Shown: positions 16,704-27,309 of the stretch, piece after piece
Layout of the letters: every line of letters starts with the position of its first letter
Numbering within the stretch: the first letter of the stretch is position 1
Assembly (NCBI RefSeq): GCF_000003815.2
Contig: NC_049994.1
Coordinates: 18,716,432-18,747,197 of the forward strand
Direction of reading: 5' to 3'
Origin: Branchiostoma floridae
Lineage: Eukaryota; Chordata; Leptocardii; Amphioxiformes; Branchiostomatidae
DNA: 30,766 nt
The notes under the pieces: model-generated
What the model saw: the letters and a program-made list of their open reading frames with translations, nothing else
Told to the model about the DNA's origin: nothing
Databases searched by the model: none
Program-made: the position numbers and the translations under genes

Positions 16704-16908
16704 GAGGGTCTGCATGCTCTTTTCCGTACGGCCTAGGCAGCCTATTTTTATTTCCCGGAATTCGTAGGGAAAGCCATCTTATCTACGTAATTCGTAGCGA
16801 GACAACGAAATTTAGCGTAATTGCCTTCCTTGATTTAGCGTGATACGTAGCTAGGGGTTCTTCTGAATTCAGCGTAAATCGTTGTCGGGACCCCCCATGC
16901 AGACCCTC
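16704..16908. mobile_element. 205-bp MITE with 13-bp TIR and 6-bp target duplication
   Basis: The ends are perfect inverted repeats GAGGGTCTGCATG and CATGCAGACCCTC. The flanking hexamer aggaaa occurs on both sides (16698-16703, 16909-16914). Sister units have a single aggaaa followed by cgtctcg, so the insertion site is exact. The interior has short repeats such as tacgtaattcgtagcg and no coding capacity. The superfamily is not assigned. Confidence 0.85.
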
Positions 16909-17376
16909 AGGAAACGTCTCGTTAGACATTCGCAACTTCCCTGTGGTTTATACAAGAGGGAAGTACAGGGATACAAGGGTTGGTATCCTGCCTCGGCTTA
17001 GTTAGAAATGGGTGTTAATTTTATTACCATATTCTTTGTGAAATTTTGTTCACCAACAATTTATATCGTTCGTCTGGCCTCTACTGTACAGGGCCATAAT
17101 GGTTGGAATCCTGTCTCGGCGCAGTTAGAAATGAGTGTGACCGCCAAAAATAGTTACTCAAGCAACTGGAAATGGTTTTGAAACGGTCAGACGTTTCGGA
17201 AAGAATCCACTTTCCTTCGTCAGTGACACTGAAGTGATCTGCAAGAAACAGGTCTTTTATACTCTAACTATGAATGAAGACAATTTCAGATGTCCAATTG
17301 TGAAAGGTTGTAAGACAACTCAGACTGAAGACAATTTGGATTCCAAAGAACACAAAGCTAAGCCAAAGTCAAGCTG
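16909..17376. repeat. End of block A plus unrelated interspersed repeat
   Basis: The region to about 17150 matches 23600-23815 in block B (accatattctttgtgaaatt, gggccataatggttggaatc). From about 17155 a different repeat starts (tactcaagcaactggaaatg, acgtttcggaaagaatccac). A related piece is at about 8733-8760. The sequence stops at the assembly gap. Confidence 0.6.
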
Positions 17377-17476
17377 NNNNNNNNNNNNNNNNNNNNNNNN
17401 NNNNNNNNNNNNNNNNNNNNNNNNNNNNNNNNNNNNNNNNNNNNNNNNNNNNNNNNNNNNNNNNNNNNNNNNNNNN
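17377..17476. other. Assembly gap, 100 N
   Basis: Exactly 100 N, the convention for a gap of unknown length. It falls at the left edge of satellite array B, so any left arm of block B is not visible. Confidence 0.98.
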
Positions 17477-20400
17477 GGCTATAATAAATAAAAACTAGCC
17501 CAGATACGACCATAACAACATGTTAAAGGCTGTAATAAATAAAAACTAGCCCAGATACGACCATAACAACCTGTTAAATAAGGCTGTAATAAATAAAAAC
17601 TAGCCTAGATACGACCATAACAACCTGTTAAATAAGGCTGTAATAAATAAAAACTAGCCCAGATACGACCATAACAACCTGTTAATAAGGCTGTAATAAA
17701 TAAAAACTAGCCTAGATACGACCATAACAACCAGTTAAAGGCTGTAATAGATAAAACCAGCCCAGATACGACCATAACAACCTGTTAAAGGCTGTAATAA
17801 ATAAAAACTAGCCCAGATACGACCATAACAACCTGTTAAAGGCTGTAATAAATAAAAACTAGCCCAGATACGACCATAACAACCGTTTAAAGGCTGTAAT
17901 AAATAAAAACTAGCCCAGATACGACCATAGCAACCTGTTAAAGGCTGTAATAAATAAAAACTAGCCCAGATACGACCATAACAACCTGTTTAAAGGCTGT
18001 AATAAATAAAAACTAGCCCAGATACGACCATAACAACCTGTTTAAGGCTGTAATAAATAAAAACTAGCCCAGATACGACCATAACAACCGTTTAAGGCTG
18101 TAATAAATAAAAACTAGCCCAGATACGACCATAACAACCGTTTAAAGGCTGTAATAAATAAAAACTAGCCCAGATACGACCATAACAACCTGTTAAAGGC
18201 TGTAATAAATAAAAACTAGCCCAGATACGACCATAACAACCTGTTTAAAGGCTGTAATAAATAAAAACTAGCCCAGATACGACCATAACAACCGTTTAAG
18301 GCTGTAATAAATAAAAACTAGCCCCGATACGACCATAACAACCTGTTTAAGGCTGTAATAAATAAAAACTAGCCCAGATACGACCATAACAACCTGTTTA
18401 AGGCTGTAATAAATAAAAACTAGCCCAGATACGACCATAACAACCGTTTAAGGCTGTAATAAATAAAAACTAGCCCAGATACGACCATAACAACCGTTTA
18501 AAGGCTGTAATAAATAAAAACCAGCCTAGATACGACCATAACAACTTGTTAAAGGCTGTAATAAATAAAAACTAGCCCAGATACGACCATAGCAACCTGT
18601 TAAAGGCTGTAATAAATAAAAACTAGCCCAGATACGACCATAGCAACCTGTTAAAGGCTGTAATAAATAAAAACTAGCCCAGATACGACCATAGCAACCT
18701 GTTAAAGGCTGTAATAAATAAAAACTAGCCCAGATACGACCATAACAACCTGTTTAAAGGCTGTAATAAATAAAAACTAGCCCAGATACGACCATAACAA
18801 CCTGTTTAAAGGCTGTAATAAATAAAAACTAGCCCAGATACGACCATAACAACCGTTTAAAGGCTGTAATAAATAAAAACTAGCCAAGATACGACCATAA
18901 CAACTTGTTAAAGGCTGTAATAAATAAAAACTAGCCCAGATACGACCATAACAACCTGTTAAAGGCTGTAATAAATAAAAACTAACCCAGATACGACCAT
19001 AACAACCTGTTAAATAAGGCTGTAATAAGTACAAACTAGCCCAGATACGACCATAACACCCTGTTAAACGCTGTAGTAAATAAAAACTAGCCTAGATACG
19101 ACCATAACAACATGTTAAAGGCTGTAATAAATAAAAAACTAGCCCAGATACGACCATAACAACCTGTTAAACGCTGTAGTAAATAAAAACTAGCCTAGAT
19201 ACGACCATAACAACCTGTTAAACGCTGTAATAAATACAAACTAGCCTAGATACGACCATAACAACCTGTTAAACGCTGTAGTAAATAAAAACTAGCCTAG
19301 ATACGACCATAACAACCTGTTAAACGCTGTAATAAATACAAACTAGCCTAGATACGACCATAACAACCTGTTAAACGCTGTAATAAATAAAAACTAGCCC
19401 AGATACGACCATAGCAACCTATTAAAGGCTATAATAAATAAAAACTAGCCCAGATACGACCATAACAACATGTTAAAGGCTGTAATAAATAAAAACTAGC
19501 CCAGATACGACCATAACAACCTGTTAAATAAGGCTGTAAAAAATAAAAACTAGCCTAGATACGACCATAACAACCTGTTAAATAAAGGTATAAAAAATAA
19601 AAACTAGCCCAGATACGACCATAACAACCGTTTAAAGGCTGTAATAAATAAAAACTAGCCCAGATACGACCATAACAACCTGTTTAAGGCTGTAATAAAT
19701 AAAAACTAGCCCAGATACGACCANNNNNNNNNNNNNNNNNNNNNNNNNNNNNNNNNNNNNNNNNNNNNNNNNNNNNNNNNNNNNNNNNNNNNNNNNNNNN
19801 NNNNNNNNNNNNNNNNNNNNNNNTGTAATAAATAAAAACTAGCCTAGATACGACCATAACAACCTGTTTGTTAAAGGCTGTAATAAATAAAAACTAGCCC
19901 AGATACGACCATAACAACCTGTTAAATAAGGCTGTAATAAATAAAAACTAGCCTAGATACGACCATAACAACCAGTTAAAGGCTGTAATAGATAAAACCA
20001 GCCCAGATACGACCATAACAACCTGTTAAAGGCTGTAATAAATAAAAACTAGCCCAGATACGACCATAACAACCTGTTAAAGGCTGTAATAAATAAAAAC
20101 TAGCCCAGATACGACCATAACAACCTGTTAAAGGCTGTAATAAATAAAAACTAGACCAGATACGACCATAACAACCAGTTAAAGGCTGTAATAGATAAAA
20201 CCAGCCCAGATACGACCATAACAACCTGTTAAAGGCTGTAATAAATAAAAACTAGCCCAGATACGACCATAACAACCTGTTAAAGGCTGTAATAAATAAA
20301 AACTAGCCCAGATACGACCATAACAACCGTTTAAAGGCTGTAATAAATAAAAACTAGCCCAGATACGACCATAACAACATGTTAAAGGCTGTAATAAATA

Positions 20401-20532
20401 CAAACTAGCCCAGATACGACCATAACAACCTGTTTAAAGGCTGTAATAAATAAAAACTAGCCCAGATACGACCGTAACAACCTGTTTAAAGGCTGTAATA
20501 AATAAAACTAGCCCAGATACGACCATAACAAC
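17477..20532. repeat. 51-bp satellite array B, at least ~58 units
   Basis: Same unit as array A, in the same orientation, interrupted by a 100-N gap at 19724-19823. It contains subfamilies: units with aaacgctgt and alternating gtagtaaataaa / gtaataaataca (about 19065-19385), and a variant with gtaatagataaaaccagccc recurring at about 17745, 19985 and 20187. The minus-strand frame is open through many units and encodes a 17-residue repeat (CYGRIWASFYLLQPLTG). This follows from the unit length and is not evidence of a gene. Confidence 0.95.
19724..19823. other. Assembly gap, 100 N, inside the satellite
   Basis: Exactly 100 N with satellite units on both sides, probably a collapsed or unresolved array segment. 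Confidence 0.98.
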
Positions 20533-22130
20533 GTCTCAATTATGTGTTAACCGCCGGCTGCGGCACCGTTAATGGCGTCTGAGCCGGCTGTTAACTGTGC
20601 CGTTCGCAGCGGTATCAGACTCTTCACCTGTGTTCAATTACTTCCCCCGGAACTAACGCGGGGGTGATGACATATTCTCGTGTTGCTCCCGACCGTCTGA
20701 GCTGTTCTTACCGACTTACGTGCTTAAAGCTATCATTTTTGATAAAGTTTAAACGTTGACTTAACATTGTAAGGAGGCGCGCCTGTAGAAAGTAAACAAT
20801 ACCCAGCACTCTGAGATAGGATAAGAACGACCGGACTCTGACAAAAATTCAGTCTGATTCCTAATCTAGCGCTAGAGATAAGTTATGCATAAATGTAAAA
20901 CAATTCTTCTGCTTGGGCAATTTTCTTGTAGTTATCAACAATTACTCAAACCGGAACAAACTATGCAGTTCTCAGCGATATCAGACTTTTCACATATGTT
21001 CAATTACTTCCCCCGGAACGAACGCGGGGGCGTTGACATATTCTCGTGTTACTCCCGACCGTCTGAGTTGTTCTTACCGACTTGCGTGCTTAAAGCTATC
21101 ATTTCTGATGAAGTTTAAACGTTGATCCAACATTGTAAGGAGACGCGCATGTAGAACGAAAACAGAAATTAATAAATGGATGGATGCACAAATACCCCAT
21201 TACTTAATGGAAGTTCTTCTTTCTCATATTCCTTAAATTCCAAACTTCTTATTTTAACCCAAAACTTTATTACAATATCTAAACGTTTTATATCCTGATT
21301 TATACTTTTTAGTTCTCTGCAAATCTGATCTTTTGTTACTGGGGTAGGGGAACCGGCATGCGCTGATACCAACTTTTGTTACACATCATTTAATTTTTAC
21401 TTGATGTTAGTATTATTTATATCTTTCTTAATTTTGTATTTCGCTTAGTTCAGTTATGTCTATGTCTTTGTATATATGTATAGTGGTGGCGTGAATATAA
21501 GTTCCCAACTTGAGTGCGTCACCACTTTGTCTGTCTTCTATGTCTTATTTGTCTGAATAAAAAAAAGAAATACCCAGCACTCTGAGATAGGATAAGAACG
21601 ACCGGACTCTGACAAAAATGCAGTCTGATTCCTAATCTAGCGCCAGATAAGTTATGTATAAATGTAAAAACAATTCTCCTGCTTGGGCAATTTTCTTGTA
21701 GTTATCAACAATTACTCAAACCGGAACAAACTATGCAGTTCTCAGCGATATCAGACTTTTCACATATGTTCAATTACTTCCACCTTAACTAACGCGGGGG
21801 CGTTGACATATTCTCATGTTACTCCCGACGTGCTGAAAACTACAATTTCTGATGAAGTTTAAACGTTGATTCAAGGAGACGCGCATGTAGAACGAAAAGA
21901 GAAATAAATGGATACACAAATGCCCAGCTATATTATATTCGTTATGGTCCTATCTAGGCTTGTTCTTATTTATTACACAAGAATCGAGCCGGTGCCCGTT
22001 TGACTCCCTTAGCCGGCTATCTCCCTTGGGCCGGCTATACTCCTTTGCCAAGCTTGATATATTTTTTTAGGCCCCTTTGGGTCTGCTTGGAGAATAGGTC
22101 CTAACCCCAGCTTCGGGTTCATGGCTAGTG
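20533..22130. repeat. Right arm of block B, three copies of the module
   Basis: It opens like arm A (tctcaattatgtgttaac, gccggctgcggcaccgttaa). The module with gatatcagacttttcacata and gcgggggcgttgacatattc is present at about 20610-20790, 20965-21160 and 21745-21905. The end block ggttatggtcc-like and cttgttcttatttattacac (about 21945-21985) matches 14410-14450. Apparent ORFs are readings of the repeat. Confidence 0.75.
21198..21567 (+). mobile_element. 370-bp insertion with A-rich 3' end, likely retroelement
   Basis: This segment is absent from the matching place in arm A and in the first arm-B module (ataaatggaggcacacatac, then ccagcactctgag). It is bounded by aaataccc on both sides (21190-21197, 21568-21575) and ends with gtctgaataaaaaaaag, an A-rich tail containing AATAAA. 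That fits a 5'-truncated LINE or SINE on the plus strand. A 67-codon ORF on the minus strand has no known motif. Confidence 0.6.
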
Positions 22131-23870
22131 GCGCCTGCCCTCCCTGCGTAGTAATCACCCGGCGGAGTCTGTCCCAAACCCCAGGAGATGGGGACCAGCT
22201 GAGAAGCCCATTTCCTCCCCGGAATTGATTTCTTCTCATTTTCTTGAGGGGGAAACATAACGTTAAACACCCGCAACTTCCCTCCGGTTACGGTGGCCCA
22301 GAAGTACAGAGCTACAAGGGTTGGAATCCTCCTTCGGCGCAGCTTGAAATGCGTGTGGAATGGTTGGAACTGGCCTGGTGGGGCCTTGTACTTCTGGGCC
22401 ACCGTACACAACCGAGTCTTTCCCTATCCACATTCAGGCGCTGTGATCAGCTGATGAGCAGTTGTTTCCTCCCAGATTGATTCTCTCTCAGCTCCGCAGG
22501 AGGGTTTCTTGGAGGGGAAACATCTCGTTAGACATCCGTAACTTCCCTCCGGTGGTTCATATCCCGGGCAGGGCGGGAAACGGGACCTTCGATTCATCCT
22601 GCTCTCCTGGTGAGACGATGGCGGCTGTATGTAGCCTTAAGTAGCTGCTATATTTTGCATAATACAATGTTGATTTTTGTTGTAATCACACAGCCGAGTC
22701 TGTCCCAAACCACAGGAGATGTGATCAGCTGAGAAGCCATTTCCTCCCGGAATTGATTATCCTTTCAGCTCCGCATGACGGTTTCTTGGAGAGGAAACGT
22801 CTCGTTAGACTTCCGTAACTTCCCTCCGGTTACGGTGGCCCAGAAGTACAGAGCTACAAGGCTACGAGGGTTGGGATCCTCCCTCGGCGCGGTTAGAAAT
22901 GGGTGTGGAATGGTTGGAACTGGCCTGGTGAAGCCTTGTAGCCTTGTATTTCTGGGCCACCGTACACAACCGAGCCCAAACCACAGAGATGTGACCAGCT
23001 GAGAAGCCATTTCCTCCCGGAATTGATTTTTTTTCCCTCGCAGCTCCGCATGATGGTTTCTTGGAGAGGAAACGTCTCGTTAAACACCCGTAACTTCCCT
23101 CCGGTTACGGTGGCCCAGAAGTACAGATCTACAAGGGTTGGGATCCTCCCTCGGCGCAGCTTGAAATGCATTTGGTATGGTTGGAACTGGCCTGGAAAAG
23201 CCTTGTACTTCTGGGCCACCGTACACACCCGAGTCTTTCCCTAACCACATACAGGCGATGTGATCAGCTAATGAGCAGCTCCGCATGACGGTTTCTTGGA
23301 GAGAAAATATAACGTTACACACCCGTAACTTCCATCCGGCGGTCCATACCGCGGGCAGCATGGGAAATGGTGCCTTCGATTCATTCTGCTCTACTGGCGA
23401 GCAGATGGAGGGAGTATGTATAGACTTGCCTTCAATAATTGCTATATTCTGCATATTACAAATGTTGATTTTTGTTGTAATTACAAACAGAGTCTGTCCC
23501 AAACCACAGGAGATGTGATCAGCTGAGGAGCCATTTTCTCTCGGAATTGATTTCTTCTCAGCTCCGCATGATGGTTTCTTGGAGAGGAAATGTCTCGTTA
23601 AACATCCGTAACTTCCCTGTGGTTTATACAGGAGGGAAGTACAGGGCTACAAGGGTTGGTATCCTGCCTCGGCTTAGTTATAAGTGGGTGTGGATTTATT
23701 ACCATATTCTTTGTGAAATTTTGTTCACCAAAATTTATATCGTTCGCCTGGCCTCTACTGTACAGGGCCACAATGGTTGGAATCCTGTCTCGGCGCAGTT
23801 AGAAATGGGTGTGACCTATTACCACATTTCTTTGTTAAATTTTGTTCACCAAAAATCGATATCGTTCGTC
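22131..23870. repeat. ~270-bp unit array B with internal hairpins
   Basis: Counterpart of 14500-17150. Hairpin-type units are at about 22287-22405, 22824-22965 and 23104-23222; the other type (gggcagggcgggaaa, then tgttgatttttgttgtaat) is at about 22525-22690 and 23345-23485. The block ends with two copies of accatattctttgtgaaatt-type sequence (about 23700 and 23820). Confidence 0.8.
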
Positions 23871-24642
23871 TGTGATTTGAAAATTGGACAGTGTCACATT
23901 TGCATACGTCACAGGAACTAAAACATGGTGTAAAGGTGACCACTTCTGGTAAGCTATCCCAATAGAAGAGATGAAATTAAGAGCAGTGGAGAATAATTCC
24001 GCAGGTGATTACTATCAATACTTCCCGCACAGGTGACACACATAACATGGTGGCGATGCTTCTGACGCGACGCGGAGAAGCTGGGAATGTTTAGAGGGTT
24101 CGGAGGGACGCCAACCAGCCTTTCATCCGGTATTAAAGGATTCTTTAACATGGTAGTAAAAGGACCGTAAATCAACTGCAGTCTTCGCTTATGTCGCGTT
24201 CCTGCTTTTCAACTTTCTAATAGTTCCTTGTTCTCCTAGTCTGACCGTTTTCCCATTACTTTATATGGGAAGATTCGATCATGAGTTTCAGTTTGCTGTT
24301 TGTCCCCCAACCCTTCCAGTATCTTTCTGTCATCCAATCAACTGTCTGGTGGAAATTCGTCAATGAACTATTGACAACCAAATCTGTGTCTGTGAGTGCA
24401 GCTTGACATGCGTATTTCCTAATTGCACGTAAATGCAAAATGTATTAGCGATTGTCAGAACTGCAGAAACCCGCTTTTGTTTACGTATTGGATTATCATA
24501 GAGGTATATATTTTTCAGACTCCCGACTTCTTCTGAAATCTTTCTAGAATAATATCGTACGTCAGAAATTGTTTATGTCGTTGAAGGTTGTGCGTATCTT
24601 TTTACCTTTTATTACTTAAATGTGTTTTGCAGTAATTGCACT
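23871..24642. other. No recognisable gene
   Basis: Unique-looking sequence with short ORFs only and no domain, repeat or splice pattern that I can support. Confidence 0.4.
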
Positions 24643-24686
24643 AAGAAGAAGAAGAAGAAGAAGAAGTAGAAGAAGAAGAAGAAGAA
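24643..24686. repeat. (AAG)n microsatellite
   Basis: About 14 AAG triplets with one AGT interruption. It produces a false Arg-rich (plus) or Leu-rich (minus) ORF. Confidence 0.95.
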
Positions 24687-26449
24687 CGTCCTTCCAGCAC
24701 AACCACGAGGGACAAGATGTCGTCTTCACAGACAGGGGAAAGCTTTTGATGATGTTGACAACAAGAACCATGTCATTCTTGTTTCTAAGAAGAAACACAA
24801 GAGATGAATTCAGAAATGAATACTTCTTTTTCACCAATGTTTCCTATCATAGTGTGTGTAATTATAGTCCGTGAACTTCGTTTATGTGCGAACAGTAAAA
24901 GTAGCTATACTGCTTTTCTTAAGTGTATGCTTCCTACAACTGATATTTGATATAATGATATTGTCCAAACCTCTTTCATTAATAATCTTTATTGCAAACT
25001 CATGCCCGAAGGCTAATTGCAAAAATACATGTATGAAAGTACATTGATGATAATGATACAATAACAAAGTGGACATAGGGGTCAACAACTAGTGATACTT
25101 CTAATCTAAAATGAATGCTATTGGGTTTGATTTCTTTTCTGTATACAGTGGAGGATGAAATTTCCGACATTCATTTACAAGGTACATATGACGGTTCCGA
25201 ATACGGGTGTCATATATTGTGAACAGGTGCATTAAAACATCGAGTCAGCAACACCTAAGTCTCCGCCTCTTTACTGTGTGTCAGTTACCATAGCAATTGA
25301 TATACTCAGCTTAATTACACTCACCTGTGTTACAGGTGCATATTTAACATAATTTACCCAAATGGTCTTTTTGTAACCAAAACCACAAGTGAAAGATGTA
25401 TTCATTATACGTACTGTAAAGATTTGGTGGGGTGTAGGGGGGCTGGGGTGACAAGAGGATCGAACTATGGGTTTCCATTCAATATTAAACCTTGTATTGA
25501 GGGGAGGGCTAGAAGAGTCTGGGAAATTGTGGGAAAATGAACTTATAATGAGTGAATTTCACGATATTTCTCTTTAATTGGCATGTTTCTAACATAACGC
25601 CACATTGTGTTATGTGACGTCTTGCGGCACAGCCTGGCGTGGCCAGACCAGCCTTGAGGGCACCGCGAAGGGTCCCAGTTTTTTGAGACACAAAATTCCC
25701 AGATAGAGAACTAGTGGTCTCCTAAGCCATTGGACACCTCAGCTCAGTCGTCCAAGGCTCGCACGTGCCAACCCAACGGGCTGACGCATGGGCGGCTGTC
25801 ATTCCAAAACAAGCATGGAACGACATAACCGTTAGACATCATGACGAGGGTCCCGGAGTAGCTCTCTGCAGCTTTTGTTCGTGGTCTCATGTTGAAATAT
25901 ATTTTTTTAACCAAACCAAATGTTAAACATCAGTATCTCGGCAACGAGAGTCTCTAAGCTACTTTTACAACTGTTCTTAATACAACTGTAAGCAATGAAG
26001 TATAATATATTGCTTATAAGATGCAGTTTTCTGTTAGAACTAACCTATATACATAAATTATGAAGATGACGGATTCCACTGTTCATTAAACGCAGCTGTA
26101 AGTAATTAAATAATTAGTCTGATTCAGAAATACGAATTGAATCAACACACAGAAAGAGGAAATCATCATAGAACTTTATCAAACAACAGTTGTAACCGGT
26201 ACATTGTATTGTAGTAAACTGCATTGAAAATACAAAGTTGTTGGTAAGCGTTTTACTTTGCATACTGAAAAGTGTACAGAATACAACGTGTTTTTAGACT
26301 AGCAATACAATACATGGCATAAATTAGCCCATCCCCATCCCTTTGGAAAAAATGGTCTATTCCATATCAACATTTTGCAGAAATGGGCCATCCCGAAATG
26401 CTTCTGCCTATAAACGAACTATACCAAGAGACACTCGTAGTGATCACAC
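24687..26449. other. No recognisable gene
   Basis: Mixed AT-rich and moderate-GC sequence. A GC-richer part at about 25600-25870 has no open frame of note. No repeat family of this window is recognised here. Confidence 0.4.
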
Positions 26450-26665
26450 TGTGACCCATAGTGATTCATTGACCCACACATTGACCCACGTAGTTACCCA
26501 CATAATGACCCACACAGTGATTCAGTGACCCATATAACGACCCACATAGTGACCTATACATGTACAGTGACCCACATAGTGACCTATACAGTGACCCATA
26601 CATTGACCCACGTAGTGACCCACATAATGACCTACACAGTGACCCAGACAATGACCCACATACAC
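26450..26665. repeat. 12-bp minisatellite
   Basis: Units vary around gtgacccacata (tgacccatacat, tgacccacgtag and others), about 18 in number. Both strands show false ORFs with four-residue periodicity (for example Ser-Asp-Pro-His). Confidence 0.9.
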
Positions 26666-26855
26666 CCCGATGGTGGAAATGCAAAGGTTTAATCAGGTTG
26701 GTGGTTGGGTCACTGCGGTCAATGATGATGAAAACTATCGTAAAGTGGAATTAGGGGCATCTTCTCTGGGTAGTTTTAAAGAACGTTTGTAGTTAGATGT
26801 GCAAAGCTGCTGCCGCGCTGCGTGCCTGCGAAGCCGTTGTGTTACGCTGAAGGGC

Positions 26856-26885
26856 AGATACAGATAGATATAGATAGATATAGAT
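26856..26885. repeat. (GATA)n-like microsatellite
   Basis: A run of agatagatatagatagat type. A short atatagatgaa piece recurs just right of the foldback element at 27280. Confidence 0.8.
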
Positions 26886-26920
26886 GAATCCGTGAACAGT
26901 TTCATCAGGTTGGTACGTCA

Positions 26921-27279
26921 CTGAATAAAGAGACTCTTTTTACACAACCAGTGCTTTATTCTCACCGACGTTTCGGTGACCGTCGAGAAGTAAAAAGAAA
27001 TTATTGTTATATTAATTCATCGTTGACAACTGATTGTGTTATGGATGTATTACACTCCTTTACGTTTGGGACCGCATTGTAAATATGTGCATAAAGCTGT
27101 CTGTATATACATATGTAAATACTTTTCGTTTTGTGACCGCATCTGAACTGTGAGCAGCGACATCTGTCCTGCAGTACAATGTGAACCAGTCAGAATTGCC
27201 CTGAAGAAGGTGACAGAAGGTCACCGAAACGTCGGTGAGAATAAAGCAATGGTTGTGTAAAAAGAGTCTCTTTATTCAG
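26921..27279. mobile_element. 359-bp foldback element with 61-bp inverted arms
   Basis: Arms 26921-26981 and 27219-27279 are inverted copies with a single mismatch. They start CTGAATAAAGAGACTC and include caccgacgtttcggtgacc. The interior is about 237 bp and non-coding. No clear target duplication adjoins the arms. The superfamily is not assigned. Confidence 0.82.
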
Positions 27280-27309
27280 ATATAGATGAAGTCGGACTTC
27301 CTGGTTAGA

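Noticed and set aside
17477-20532. Repeat-spacer pattern resembling CRISPR, and a repetitive minus-strand protein
   Set aside because: There are no distinct spacers: the full 51-bp unit repeats, in eukaryotic DNA, and the open frame is a consequence of the unit length.
21169-21372. 67-codon minus-strand ORF with Lys/Glu-rich helix-like sequence
   Set aside because: It lies in the A-tailed insertion on the opposite strand to its tail and shows no reverse-transcriptase or other motif.
24616-24874. Arg-rich and Leu-rich ORFs
   Set aside because: They come from the (AAG)n microsatellite.
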